Part shown: piece by piece, positions 1-8,946 of the stretch | Layout: every line of letters starts with the position of its first letter | How positions within the stretch are numbered: the stretch's first letter is position 1 | Assembly (NCBI GenBank): GCA_964406735.1 | Contig: CAYOSU010000009.1 | Coordinates: forward strand, 5,834 to 69,833 | Length of the DNA stretch: 64,000 nucleotides | Origin: CAYOSU01 sp964406735 | GTDB taxonomy: Bacteria; Bacillota; Clostridia; Christensenellales; CAMQZB01 | Reading direction: 5' to 3' | Notes under the pieces: generated by a model | What the model was told of the DNA's origin: nothing | What the model saw: only the letters and a program-made list of their open reading frames with translations | The model's database searches: none | Translations under genes and position numbers: made by a program

Positions 1-488
1 AAGCACGCATACATCGCTATCGTTATCGGTATCGCAATATATATCGAGTTAAAGCCCATGCTCTTCGTGAAGATGTATATCAAGGAAGAGTTGAGCAGAC
101 CTATCACCTCGAGGACTGCGAACATCACAAAGTACGCCGGGAAGACGGCAAGCACCGTCTCGTTAAGCCTTGAAAACATATTTTTATACGAAAATCTGCC
201 GACTTTCATATGACGGTCGATCGCACCGAAAAGCAGGCACATGAAAAAGCCCACTACTATGACGGCGGAAAGTCCTATCAGCCAATTCTCCGCAAAAAGT
301 ACAGAAAAGTGCTTGTAGATATCCCACACCGTGTACGCAGAAACGCCGTCGCTATAGCGGAAAAAGAAGGTGTACGCCGAGCCGAGACCGCCCGAGAGCG
401 CCATTGCGGCGGCAGGCAGTATCGCATACGGAATGAGCCTTATCAGGTTTTTCCACATATATTTGATTGTTTCTTGAAAATAGCGCAT
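1..488 (-). CDS. Multi-pass membrane protein, N-terminal part (runs off the window edge)
   Basis: Read on the minus strand this frame stays open from an ATG at 488 to the window edge, so the C-terminus is missing (about 162 residues seen). The protein begins MRYFQETIKYMWKNLIRLIP and has at least three hydrophobic stretches separated by short polar loops, as expected for an integral membrane protein. I do not recognise the family; it resembles small uncharacterised membrane proteins of Clostridia in composition only. AAGGA lies about 8 nt before the ATG, and a good sigma-A promoter lies about 85 nt upstream. It is divergent from the SH3-like envelope gene at 690. A role in envelope or transport is inference. 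Confidence 0.7.
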   Translation of the reverse strand, partial: MRYFQETIKYMWKNLIRLIPYAILPAAAMALSGGLGSAYTFFFRYSDGVSAYTVWDIYKHFSVLFAENWLIGLSAVIVVGFFMCLLFGAIDRHMKVGRFSYKNMFSRLNETVLAVFPAYFVMFAVLEVIGLLNSSLIYIFTKSMGFNSIYIAIPITIAMYAC

Positions 489-571
489 ATTCCTATCCTT
501 CGGGCAGCGTCGCAGTAATTAAATTAAGTTCGTATTTATTGCGAAACCCGACACTACCCTATTCTGTTTTT

Positions 572-600
572 AGTATACATTATTTGCTCGCATTTTGCAA
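572..600 (-). promoter_or_regulatory. Sigma-A type promoter for the partial membrane gene
   Basis: On the minus strand TTGCAA (595-600) and TATACT (572-577) are separated by 17 nt, upstream of the ATG at 488. Confidence 0.55.
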
Positions 601-689
601 GACTTATTTGAGTGATTTTTTGGACAGCTCTTTGAAATACTCGACTAAAAGGCTATACCTTCGACAAAGAGGTTGCTTATCATATAGCT

Positions 690-1367
690 ATGGTGAAAAA
701 TATTATCGCAATCTTAGCCGCAGTTTTTACACTAAGCTCTGCCTCGACGGTTCAAACGGAGCACCTGCTTATCGGAAAGGACGTGTTTTTTTACTCGCTC
801 GACACATTTGAGGAGGAATCAAGGCTTTTTATTCTCCCCGAGGACTTTTACGTTGAGCTGATAGCCGAGGAAGACACTTATTTTAAGGTGGCATATCAAC
901 GCTCGACGAGCGGCTACGTAAAAATTATCGGGTACGTCAAAAAGGAGAACGTTACAAAGGGAAAAGCCGTTGCGCCGCTATACCCAATAATTTCGCTTGC
1001 GGCACTCAAAAACACCGCTATATACGCCGACAAAAGCCTGAAAACGCCTGTTTTATCCGTGCTTTCCTCTCAATGCGTTTGCGTTTACGGCGTGACCGAA
1101 GACCCACTCGTTGCCTTTTGCGCATTCGGCAAGGAATCGGGCTATATCGACCTGTCGGCTTTCGAGGAGTATAGTACGCCTACACATCCAATTAACACTC
1201 CAAAGCGGCAGGAAAGCGCAAAGATCGACGAAAAACCGCCTGTCGAGGAGACTTTTTCCGACGAGCTTTTGCCAAGCTCTATTCAGACGCTGCTTTTTAT
1301 CTTTATCGCTATACCAGTCGTTATCCTCACTTTTTTGCTCTTTTCGGTAAAGAGAAGTGATAAATGA
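690..1367 (+). CDS. Membrane-anchored secreted protein with SH3-like region
   Basis: A 225-residue protein of unknown function. The first ~20 residues form a signal peptide. Residues ~25-155 contain two weak SH3-like repeats; the first ends in a GYVKKEN pattern also seen near the end of the next gene. A charged, Pro-rich linker (~160-195) leads to a C-terminal membrane helix (~198-218) and a basic tail. It is therefore probably a single-pass protein with its body outside the membrane. The start is uncertain: GAGG lies 17 nt upstream of this ATG, and a GTG follows directly at 693. The larger, similarly built protein at 1473 follows 105 bp later, suggesting related envelope roles (inference). 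Confidence 0.7.
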   Translation: MVKNIIAILAAVFTLSSASTVQTEHLLIGKDVFFYSLDTFEEESRLFILPEDFYVELIAEEDTYFKVAYQRSTSGYVKIIGYVKKENVTKGKAVAPLYPIISLAALKNTAIYADKSLKTPVLSVLSSQCVCVYGVTEDPLVAFCAFGKESGYIDLSAFEEYSTPTHPINTPKRQESAKIDEKPPVEETFSDELLPSSIQTLLFIFIAIPVVILTFLLFSVKRSDK

Positions 1368-1405
1368 GCCTCTTGCATTGACTTTTTTCCGTATTTATGC
1401 TTTAC

Positions 1406-1441
1406 TATAATATAAAGGTAAAAAGTAATCTTTGATTACTT
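1406..1441 (+). promoter_or_regulatory. Probable -10 element and 5'UTR inverted repeat before the 1473 gene
   Basis: TATAAT is at 1406-1411; the nearest TTGACT (1378-1383) is 22 nt away, so the -35 is weak or absent. At 1423-1441 an 8-bp perfect inverted repeat, AAGTAATC-TTT-GATTACTT, would lie at the very start of the transcript or act as an operator. Confidence 0.4.
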
Positions 1442-1472
1442 ACCCACACTTTTCGGAGGAAGAAAAGAGGTT

Positions 1473-4151
1473 ATGAAAAAAGCTATCGTTCGTATACTTG
1501 CCGTGATTTTAATATTGCAGGCGTTTTGCGTTAATATGCCCGTGGCACTCGCCGCAGAGACTACTACGGAGGCAGATCCCGCCGCCATAGTCAATAAAAT
1601 GGGCTCGCTCGACGTCTTTGCGGAGAATTATTCGGAGCTTAAGTATTACGAATTCGAACGCCCGTATAAAATCGCTACAAGCAGTCAATATATCGCAGTT
1701 CTTGAGAACCGCACGGATACACAGCCCGGAAAGCTTCTCGTCTTTACGACGGGCGGCTCTTTCGTGTTCGAAAAGACCTTTAACGACCCGAGAGATCTCG
1801 AAATAGTCGGAAGCAAAATTTTCGTCCTCGACTACAACGAAGCCGAGGAGCTTACTTATATCTACTCCGTTTCTACCGTAACACAGGAAGCAACTATCGC
1901 TCTTTCGGACGTTATAGTTTATGACCTCGCATCAGACGGAACTAACCTTTATTTCCTCATCGGTTCGTTCGCAAGAAAGGTCGTTCGCTATCGCATCGAG
2001 GGGGACGCAGTTACGCTCGACGAGGAGTTCTCTACGGGTACGACATTCGCTAACGCTACGATGATAACGGCAACGGGTGATCAGATTCTTGCGTATCAGA
2101 CGAGCATGGGAATTTCTATGATAACCGCTCTCAACGTGACGTCGGGAAGAAAGACGGAGGTCATGAGCCTTCCCTCGGGCGGCATAACGGATTTTTGCTA
2201 CAACGGCGAAAAGCTGTTTATTCTCAACCAGTCGGGCTGCTTTGTCGGAAATCTCTCCGCATCGCCTGACTTCGTTCTCGCTCTTTCGGTATCGACAGAT
2301 CCGTCTTATTCGGGCAACATCAAAAAGCCCGTCTCGATAGCTTATTCTAAGTCTAACGCAAAGACGGTCTATATATTTGACGGCACGGGTGCGCTCGCTA
2401 TCAAGGGCTTCTCCCTCTCACAGAACGTGCTTTTGTCCAACTTCTTCGCTATCGCTTCGTTCTCGGCGGACGAGGGTGCGTTCAACACTCCCCTCGATCT
2501 TGCTTACTCCGACGGCAAGACCTATTTTGCCGACTCCCTCAACATGAGGATAACGATCAGAACGGACGGCGGCAAGAATTATTCATTCGTCGTAAAGGAC
2601 TCTAAGGACAACACCCTATCCCCCGTATCGGTCGGCGCAGACTATTACGGAAATATCTTCGTTGCGACGGCTACCAAGGTGTTGAAGTACTCCTCTACCT
2701 TTGAGCTGCTCGACGAGTACACCAAGCACGACTCTTCGGATTTCAGAAACGTTACGAGCATTTACGTTTCAGACGTGTCGGACGACGTTTACGTCGTTGA
2801 CGGCAGCAGGCTCGTTAAGCTCGATACGACGGAAAATCTCTTTAAGGTCGTTAAGAGCGGCATTACCGCTAAAAACGCTTTCTTTGCGGACGACAAGTAC
2901 GAAAGGCTTTACTTTATCTCCGCTAACGTCGTCAGCGTAGTCGATTCCAAGACGTACGAAAAGATCGCAAGTCTTAACGTCGGCAGAAGCTCGTCTTATA
3001 TCGTCAAAGACGTCGTTTCCGACTTCGACGGCAGTGTTTACGTCCTTTGCGAGTTCGTCGGTGAAAATTATCTCTTCAAATTCATATATAAAGACGGTCA
3101 GTATATAAGCGGCGGAAGCATTAAGCTTACGCCCGACAAGACGGCAAAGCTTAATCGTATGACGTTCGACGCTAAGAACGACCACATCTATTTCCTCGCA
3201 GAGGGACAGCACAGGGCATACGTCCTCGAACGCTATGAGTTCAGAGACCTCAACATTGCGTATTATTACGACCTTGCCATCCCCAAGGACATTTTCGACG
3301 GAAAGGAGGATACGGAAGCGACGGTCGGCACTATCGTCGAGAGCGGCAACAGGCTTATTTATCCCCTCAACCCCGAGGACGAGCTTTATCCCGTCAACTA
3401 CTCCTTTACGAGAGCAAGAAAGCTGAATGCAGGCGACCAAGTAGTCGTTGCGGGAAAGACGGCGGACGGAAAGTATCTTTACGTTATCTACAACAACGCC
3501 GCAGGCTTTATGGACGTTCAAAGCGTTGACAGCTCCGAACAGAACACCGAAGTCCCCTATTCGTACGGCGTGGCACTCCACGAGAACGTATATCTTTATA
3601 AGTATCCGCTCATCACGACGTATAATCTGAAGCCGCTTTATTCTATTACGCAGCTTAAAAAGGATACGCCGCTCAACATCATCAACAGAGCCGCAGACTA
3701 CCTCTGCCCGTCGGGGCTTTATTGGTACTACGTGTCTTACGTTGACGAGGGCGGTAATACGGTCTACGGCTATATTCCGAGGTACAATACCGTCGAAAAC
3801 GCAGAGATCTATACGCCCGAGATCGAGTACGGCAAAATAAACGCCGAGCTGTTGCACGGCTATGCGGAGGTCTACGCAGACCTTGGCGAGACTAAGCTCG
3901 GTGTCCATCTTGCGGACAAGACCAAGGTCGAGATCCTCGATAAGTCGGCAGGAGATTTTATCTTCGTTCGTGAGATCACCGACGACGGCTACGGCGTTGT
4001 GGGCTACGTTAAAAAGTCAGAGATAACATACGACGCACAGACGAAGTCTACTACGACCGCACTTATTCTTATCGGCGTTCTCATCGTCGTTGTGGCACTT
4101 CTTATCGTAGTCAAGGTTGCGTATTCAAAATATAAGAGAAAACACGGTTAA
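1473..4151 (+). CDS. Secreted beta-propeller/SH3 protein with C-terminal membrane anchor
   Basis: An 892-residue envelope protein. A signal peptide (residues 1-~27, likely cut after ALA) is followed by ~550 residues of repeated short beta-strand blocks of NHL/YncE-like propeller character (patterns such as 'ADSLNMRITIR' and 'YYGNIFVAT'). Then come two or three SH3b-like segments (~640-860) ending GVVGYVKKSEIT, a membrane helix (~866-886) and a basic tail. GGAGGAAG precedes the ATG and a strong terminator follows. Unusual is the combination of an extracellular propeller and SH3 domains held by a C-terminal anchor. A binding or scaffold role at the cell surface is inference; no enzyme motif is visible. 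Confidence 0.8.
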   Translation: MKKAIVRILAVILILQAFCVNMPVALAAETTTEADPAAIVNKMGSLDVFAENYSELKYYEFERPYKIATSSQYIAVLENRTDTQPGKLLVFTTGGSFVFEKTFNDPRDLEIVGSKIFVLDYNEAEELTYIYSVSTVTQEATIALSDVIVYDLASDGTNLYFLIGSFARKVVRYRIEGDAVTLDEEFSTGTTFANATMITATGDQILAYQTSMGISMITALNVTSGRKTEVMSLPSGGITDFCYNGEKLFILNQSGCFVGNLSASPDFVLALSVSTDPSYSGNIKKPVSIAYSKSNAKTVYIFDGTGALAIKGFSLSQNVLLSNFFAIASFSADEGAFNTPLDLAYSDGKTYFADSLNMRITIRTDGGKNYSFVVKDSKDNTLSPVSVGADYYGNIFVATATKVLKYSSTFELLDEYTKHDSSDFRNVTSIYVSDVSDDVYVVDGSRLVKLDTTENLFKVVKSGITAKNAFFADDKYERLYFISANVVSVVDSKTYEKIASLNVGRSSSYIVKDVVSDFDGSVYVLCEFVGENYLFKFIYKDGQYISGGSIKLTPDKTAKLNRMTFDAKNDHIYFLAEGQHRAYVLERYEFRDLNIAYYYDLAIPKDIFDGKEDTEATVGTIVESGNRLIYPLNPEDELYPVNYSFTRARKLNAGDQVVVAGKTADGKYLYVIYNNAAGFMDVQSVDSSEQNTEVPYSYGVALHENVYLYKYPLITTYNLKPLYSITQLKKDTPLNIINRAADYLCPSGLYWYYVSYVDEGGNTVYGYIPRYNTVENAEIYTPEIEYGKINAELLHGYAEVYADLGETKLGVHLADKTKVEILDKSAGDFIFVREITDDGYGVVGYVKKSEITYDAQTKSTTTALILIGVLIVVVALLIVVKVAYSKYKRKHG

Positions 4152-4157
4152 AACGTT

Positions 4158-4190
4158 AAGCCGTCTCGTTTGAGACGGCTTTTTTTATTT
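4158..4190 (+). terminator. Rho-independent terminator after the 1473 gene
   Basis: AGCCGTCTC-GTTT-GAGACGGCT followed by a T-rich tract, starting 7 nt after the stop codon. Confidence 0.9.
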
Positions 4191-4214
4191 TGCTAAAAGG
4201 CATTGTTATTTATT

Positions 4215-4243
4215 AAAAGACCTGAGATTTTCCCAGGTCTTTT
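4215..4243 (-). terminator. Terminator-like hairpin for the minus-strand sugar cluster
   Basis: AAAAGACCTG...CAGGTCTTTT with an A/T-flanked stem, about 140 bp beyond the GH43 stop. The 4250-4384 stretch between them shows only loosely repeated CGATG/CGCTTT words and no gene. Confidence 0.6.
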
Positions 4244-4384
4244 GTTGAATTATTATTTTGTTTTTTTGACGATGAGTTTATCGCTTTGATTATTTGGTTT
4301 CGATGACGCAATCGGTCGCTTTAATCGGTTTGTTCAGGCGATGGCGTTATCGTTTTATTTCGACGGCGATGATCGTCGTTTGAG

Positions 4385-6100
4385 TTATTTTATCTCTACG
4401 ACGTCGCCTGTCGTGATGCCGTGCTCGTTGAAGGTGTCTACACGGCAGTAGTAGGTCGGATTCTCTGTGTCGAGGAGGGTTATATTTACCTTTTCGCCCT
4501 CGAATACCTGCCAAGTTGAGTAGAGCGTATCGGGAGTCAAGCCGTAAGCGACTATATAGCCGACTTTTCCGTCTACCTTATCCCAAGTAACTTCTGCGGT
4601 CATGCCCGAAGTTCTCTTTGCGATGACGTTTTCTGCCTTTGCGCAAAGGGGCTCGTCCCCTATTCCGAATACTCTGAGTCCCGAAATAGCCATGCGGGAG
4701 TTATACGGGAACTCGTAGCCGACTACTTTCAAGTATCTTGCGGTCGGTTTTTCGTCAAACGTTATGAAGTCGTTTCCAAAGTTTGTGTCGGCGTTCTTTT
4801 TGTCTACTATCACAGTCCAGTTCTCGCCGTCCGTGCTTCCCAAAAGCTGCCAGCGTGTCTTTAAGTCGCTCTTTGTGTCGATATATCTCTTATCGTAGAA
4901 AGAGCCTTGCTTCTTTATGCCTTTAAGCTGAGGTACTTCGCAATCGGCAAAGTTTATCTGAACGGAAGAGATCTCTCTTTCCTTGCCAAGGTCTATCTGA
5001 TACCACTCGCCTGCGTTTGCGCTGTTTGCGCACCACCAGTTCTTGATGTTCTCGTTTACGCCCTTATCGGGAGTGTTATCGCCGTAAGTAGAAGACGCCG
5101 TTGCCTTTGCGTTATAGGAAAGGAGCATCTCGGTGGGCTTAACTGAGAGCGGATCGAACTTTCCGTTGGGAATCTCCAACGGGAAGTCACAAAGGAACTG
5201 ATTTGCGTACATCGTGCCATCTTTATCAAAGCCTACCGGGAAAAGTCCGAGTCTTCTCTCGAACGCCTCGTTTTCAGCGATACACATCGACGCAATATGC
5301 CAATAATTGCCGAACTTATCCGCTATCGTCGAGCCATGTCCTGCGCCTCTTATAAATCCTGCAGGCTTTGAGGAGAACGGGTTATGTGCCTGATATTTGA
5401 ACTCGCCCAAAGGAGAGTCGGAAACGTATACGCCGTCGCCGTATGCGAGCATCTCGGTCGCAGGGCAGGCAAACTGCAAGTAGTACTTGCCGTTGTACTT
5501 TGTCATATACGCACCCTCGATAAAGGGAATATTGCCTACAATCTTTTCTTTGAGCTCGTCCATCTTGGTCTTGGGCGGTTCACGGTAAAGCTCAGTTCTC
5601 TGCCAGCCGCTTTGCTCGTAGCGATTCATGAAAAGTCCCTTAGGCTCGCCTATCGGCTCGAACGTCTTGTTATCAAGCTCGATGCCGTAAATAGGCGTTC
5701 TGTTGGAGCAACCCCAGTAGAAATATACTCTGCCGTCGTCGTCCTCGAAGATATCGGGATCCCAGAAGGGGAATATCTTGCTGACCTTTTCAAACTTGCC
5801 GCTCATAGGGTCTTTCGTTCTGTATATCCAGTTCTTTTTGTGCTTGCTTGCGGAAAAATACAGGTAATCCCCTATCTGACGAACGTCGGGAGCGTAGGAG
5901 TACATCTCCGTAGTCATCTCTTTGAACTTCCAATCGAAAAGGTCGTCGGAATACCAGAATCCGCCGCTCATCGATGCGAAGATATAATACGTGCCCTTGA
6001 AAAGAACGAGCGTGGGGTCCGCCGCCTCTCTGAAAGCGTTGTACTTCAACTTGTGCTGATACCTGTAATTCAAGTTTAACGGATTGCAATACTTTTTCAT
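4385..6100 (-). CDS. Glycoside hydrolase family 43 with discoidin-like and FnIII-like domains
   Basis: A 571-residue GH43-type enzyme, the family of beta-xylosidases and alpha-L-arabinofuranosidases with a five-bladed propeller. The expected acidic triad is visible: D28 in EAADPTLV (base), D114/D116 in FWDPDIFEDDDG (pKa modulator) and E195 in FIEGAY (acid); the RGAGHGS motif near 251-257 fits the metal-site His. Residues ~325-475 resemble an F5/8 type C (discoidin) carbohydrate-binding domain and ~480-571 a fibronectin-III-like fold. There is no signal peptide, so it acts in the cytoplasm on imported oligosaccharides. AAGGAG precedes the ATG by 7 nt. It is the last gene of a cluster with an epimerase and a GPH symporter, and a paralogue lies at 14633. 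Confidence 0.9.
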   Translation of the reverse strand: MKKYCNPLNLNYRYQHKLKYNAFREAADPTLVLFKGTYYIFASMSGGFWYSDDLFDWKFKEMTTEMYSYAPDVRQIGDYLYFSASKHKKNWIYRTKDPMSGKFEKVSKIFPFWDPDIFEDDDGRVYFYWGCSNRTPIYGIELDNKTFEPIGEPKGLFMNRYEQSGWQRTELYREPPKTKMDELKEKIVGNIPFIEGAYMTKYNGKYYLQFACPATEMLAYGDGVYVSDSPLGEFKYQAHNPFSSKPAGFIRGAGHGSTIADKFGNYWHIASMCIAENEAFERRLGLFPVGFDKDGTMYANQFLCDFPLEIPNGKFDPLSVKPTEMLLSYNAKATASSTYGDNTPDKGVNENIKNWWCANSANAGEWYQIDLGKEREISSVQINFADCEVPQLKGIKKQGSFYDKRYIDTKSDLKTRWQLLGSTDGENWTVIVDKKNADTNFGNDFITFDEKPTARYLKVVGYEFPYNSRMAISGLRVFGIGDEPLCAKAENVIAKRTSGMTAEVTWDKVDGKVGYIVAYGLTPDTLYSTWQVFEGEKVNITLLDTENPTYYCRVDTFNEHGITTGDVVEIK

Positions 6101-6141
6101 TTCATTTCTCCTTTCTTTCCTTGTTTATGTATAAAATATTA

Positions 6142-6996
6142 TCATTTATTGAAATAATTACGCAAGTATTTTGCGCTTTGCTCGACAGATTTGAGATTAT
6201 TGTCTTCAACGAAGTCAGACGTTTGCTCCAAAACGGCGTATTCTACACCTATCTCCTCGGCAATTTTCAGTATGCCGTCAAGGTCGATATTGCCCGTTCC
6301 GAGCTCCATGCACGACGCCTTTTTGATGCTGCCCTTTTTATCGGTCTTTCTTATTCCTCTGTCGCAGACGTGAATGAGCTTTACCCTGTCGCCAAGCTTT
6401 TTCAAAAGCAGCTTTGCGTCTACGCCGCACTCCGAAAGCCAGTAGGTATCTACCTCGAAGTTGACGTATTTCGGGTCGGTAAGGCTTGTTATCATCTCGT
6501 ACGGGGTCTTATATTGGCTGTTTTCGGGGTAGCTCATAAACTCTACGTTGTGGTTGTGGTAAAGAAGCTCTACGCCGCCGCTTGAAAGCAGCTTTCCAGC
6601 CTTATTTAAGTACTCACACAGCTTTTTGACTGCGGATTCATCGCTATAATCCAAAAACTGCATGCCCGTAATTACAACGTATTTCGTGCCTAACGCCTTT
6701 GCATCCTCAGCAGTCTTTGCAGGCTCGTTCAATATGCCGTTCAAGTCCTTGTGATACGACACGACTTCAAGACCACGGGAGAGAACCTCTTCTTTCCAGT
6801 CAACGTCGCCGTTTCCGACCGGCATTCCTGCCATCTTACAAAGCATCCTTACGGCAAAAGAGAGCTTCCCCATCATAAAAGCGTTCAGCTCTATGCCGTC
6901 AAAGCCCCATTCCTTTATTTTATCGAGCGACGTTTTTGCGCATTTTGCGTTCTTTGCCGCTTCTCTTATTCCGAATTGCTGAATACCGAATTTCAA
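6142..6996 (-). CDS. Sugar phosphate isomerase/epimerase (xylose isomerase-like TIM barrel)
   Basis: A 284-residue AP-endonuclease-2/xylose-isomerase-like barrel. Metal and substrate motifs of the family are visible: YHNHNVEF, VDTYW, LIHVCDRG, ELGTGNIDL and VLEQ near the C-terminus. Such enzymes interconvert keto- and aldo-sugars or act on inositol derivatives; the exact substrate cannot be read here. No ATG begins the conserved N-terminus, so the start is TTG at 6996, supported by GAGG 9 nt upstream. An extended -10 (TGCTACAAT) lies in the 103-bp gap to the transporter, so it may have its own promoter. It sits 41 bp before the GH43 gene. Confidence 0.85.
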   Translation of the reverse strand: MKFGIQQFGIREAAKNAKCAKTSLDKIKEWGFDGIELNAFMMGKLSFAVRMLCKMAGMPVGNGDVDWKEEVLSRGLEVVSYHKDLNGILNEPAKTAEDAKALGTKYVVITGMQFLDYSDESAVKKLCEYLNKAGKLLSSGGVELLYHNHNVEFMSYPENSQYKTPYEMITSLTDPKYVNFEVDTYWLSECGVDAKLLLKKLGDRVKLIHVCDRGIRKTDKKGSIKKASCMELGTGNIDLDGILKIAEEIGVEYAVLEQTSDFVEDNNLKSVEQSAKYLRNYFNK

Positions 6997-7099
6997 TAGC
7001 CTATACCTCGCATTCTATTCTATTTTTTATTGTAGCATAAAATTTAGCTGTATTATTGCAAAATATTAAGAATTCTTTGCATATTTTATGGGTTTTTCG

Positions 7100-8548
7100 T
7101 TATTTCTCTACGCCCTTCGAGGCAAGCTGAAATCTTATCTCGGGCATTTCCTTATCAAGGCGGTAGAACAGCATCAGAACGAGCGTTACGCATATACCGA
7201 TAAGGTTTGCGCCGAGCGCCATGAATATAAGCATATTTTTGACCTTGTCGCTCTGAACGAACGGAAGTCCGTTATCGACGGGCGGAACGTAGCCCGTTTG
7301 CGTCAGGGACATATTGAATATACTCTGTCCGATGCCTGCCGCTATCGTTCCGATGACGGCGTATAGCGAGATCGCAAAGCCGTCTACCCTCACGCCGCTT
7401 GTATATTCGACGTGATCGAGTGTATCTGCAAGCATGGCTGTCGTCATATAAGTCGACGGGATATAGCCGAATGCGTATATCAGCATGCCGATAATTACCG
7501 TCGTTAAGTCCTTTGGGGAGGAAAGCGCAACGATTAAGCCGACGATGCTGAGTATGCTTCCGAAAAGCACGCTGTTGCGCTTGCCGAATTTCTTGATGAG
7601 CGGCACTACGAACAGTACGCCGAAGCCTATCGGCATCTGACCGACGGCGTTATATATCGTATACACCGTGTCGCCGCCGACGTAATCTGCGAGCACGAAT
7701 CGGCAGTAGTAGAGCTTGCTTATATTCGCCATGCTGACGAACATACCCGAAACGAGGGCGTTTATCGCTAAAATGACGAAGTATTTGCTCGAAAAGACGG
7801 CTTTTATCTGTCTTGCGATAGAAAGCGTTCGGTCTATCTTTTTCTTATTGTAATTTTCCGTTACACGCTCTCTTGTGAAATAATATTCGAGCAATATACA
7901 GGGCGATGCGATGACGGATAGGCAGGAAAATACCAAAAGCCACATCCGTGCGCTTACGCCCATCATCGGCAAAAGCACCATCGGGAAGACCATCGCAACG
8001 ACCGATCCCGGGAGGAAAATGCTGCCTACGTTGGTGAAAACGGCGTTTTTGTCTCTCTCGGCGGAATTGCTCGTTGAAAGCGGCATCATCAGGTTGTGGC
8101 TGGTGTTATATATCTGGTACGCTACGGAGTAGTACAGGTTGTAGCTTATCGCTACCCAGACTGCTTTGAGTAGATCGCCTGCCGTCTCGGGTACGGACAC
8201 TATCAATATGCCCGATATGAGTATCAAGGGGGCAGATATCAAAAGCCACGGGCGTGCTTTGCCCTGCTTCGTCGAGGTCTTCTCTATTAGCTGACCGATG
8301 AGTATCGCAGAAACGGAGTCCAACATCTTGGATATTAAGGGAAGCACGGCAAGAAATATTCCGCCATACAGCGAGCCTAAGCGCAAGACGTCGGTGTAGT
8401 ATACCGTTACGTAGCTGCCGATGACCATATTGAGCGTCAATGCGCCTGACGGTCCGAACAAAAAGCCGAGTATGCGCTCTTTTGTCGTTACTTTGTCGTC
8501 AGGTACTTTGGAATCGAATATTTTTGACGAAAATGCCGTGGTCTTCAT
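7100..8548 (-). CDS. GPH-family sugar:cation symporter
   Basis: A 482-residue transporter with about 12 hydrophobic segments. The N-terminal 'LGFLFGPSGALTLN..' region and internal layout fit the glycoside-pentoside-hexuronide family (XylP/YicJ/MelB) within the major facilitator fold. It would import a glycoside or pentoside with H+ or Na+. It is the first gene of the minus-strand cluster with an epimerase and GH43, so a xylo- or arabino-oligosaccharide is a reasonable but unproved substrate. A relative lies at 52901, with a similar 'YYFTRERITE' central-loop motif (here 'YYFTRERVTE'). Confidence 0.9.
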   Translation of the reverse strand: MKTTAFSSKIFDSKVPDDKVTTKERILGFLFGPSGALTLNMVIGSYVTVYYTDVLRLGSLYGGIFLAVLPLISKMLDSVSAILIGQLIEKTSTKQGKARPWLLISAPLILISGILIVSVPETAGDLLKAVWVAISYNLYYSVAYQIYNTSHNLMMPLSTSNSAERDKNAVFTNVGSIFLPGSVVAMVFPMVLLPMMGVSARMWLLVFSCLSVIASPCILLEYYFTRERVTENYNKKKIDRTLSIARQIKAVFSSKYFVILAINALVSGMFVSMANISKLYYCRFVLADYVGGDTVYTIYNAVGQMPIGFGVLFVVPLIKKFGKRNSVLFGSILSIVGLIVALSSPKDLTTVIIGMLIYAFGYIPSTYMTTAMLADTLDHVEYTSGVRVDGFAISLYAVIGTIAAGIGQSIFNMSLTQTGYVPPVDNGLPFVQSDKVKNMLIFMALGANLIGICVTLVLMLFYRLDKEMPEIRFQLASKGVEK

Positions 8549-8649
8549 TACTTTCCCCTATCTATCATTTATTTGACCTTATTGTAGGCTATCAACGTAA
8601 ACTTTTCATAAATTATTCGTAATCTCGGCGTTAATTATGAAAGAGGTGG

Positions 8650-8700
8650 GGTGTGGCTATCGCCACAAGTGAATAGTGAATAGTGGTGGATGAAGTTATT
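8650..8700 (+). repeat. Repeat module C (GTGGC...GCCAC plus AGTGAATAGTG)
   Basis: A short hairpin GTGGC-N6-GCCAC followed by AAGTGAATAGTGAATAGTGG and TGGATGAAGTTATTATT. The same block occurs at 36764-36831, also next to a core repeat. Confidence 0.6.
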
Positions 8701-8707
8701 ATTTAAA

Positions 8708-8766
8708 ACAATCCCGAAGTACCCTCCGCAGACAGCTCCCTTTACACAAAGGAGCCTTTCATATGG
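8708..8766 (+). repeat. Core structured repeat, copy 1 (degenerate)
   Basis: Matches the ACAATCCC...GACAGCTCCCTTTACACAAAGGAGCC...CATATGG family. The first hairpin is decayed (CCGAAGTACCCTCCGCAGAC), while the second hairpin and the SD-ATG part are intact. Confidence 0.75.
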
Positions 8767-8780
8767 TTTGCTCGTTATTA

Positions 8781-8806
8781 AAAAAGACGCTTGGGAAGCG
8801 TCTTTG
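8781..8806 (-). terminator. Terminator for rarA
   Basis: Hairpin AAAGACGCTT-GGG-AAGCGTCTTT; read on the minus strand it ends in a T run, about 140 bp beyond the rarA stop. Confidence 0.65.
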
Positions 8807-8840
8807 GGTGATTGGTTTGTCGAAGTTTGTGAGAATTATA

Positions 8841-8909
8841 GAGAATTATAGTTTATAATTATTTGCGTAGATGTTAGTGAGAATTATAGTTTATAATCAT
8901 TTGCGTAGA
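8841..8909. repeat. Tandem duplication of a 31-bp AT-rich unit
   Basis: Units at 8841-8871 and 8879-8909 (period 38) differ at one base. Each contains ATTATAGTTTATAAT and ends TTGCGTAGA; a third partial GAGAATTATA lies at 8831. Confidence 0.8.
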
Positions 8910-8946
8910 CGAAAGATGGCAAAGAGGAACGGTTTTTGAAAAAAGT

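Noticed and set aside
2769..3908. Long minus-strand frame (379 codons) inside the propeller gene
   Set aside because: Shadow of the strongly supported plus-strand gene, produced by its codon pattern.
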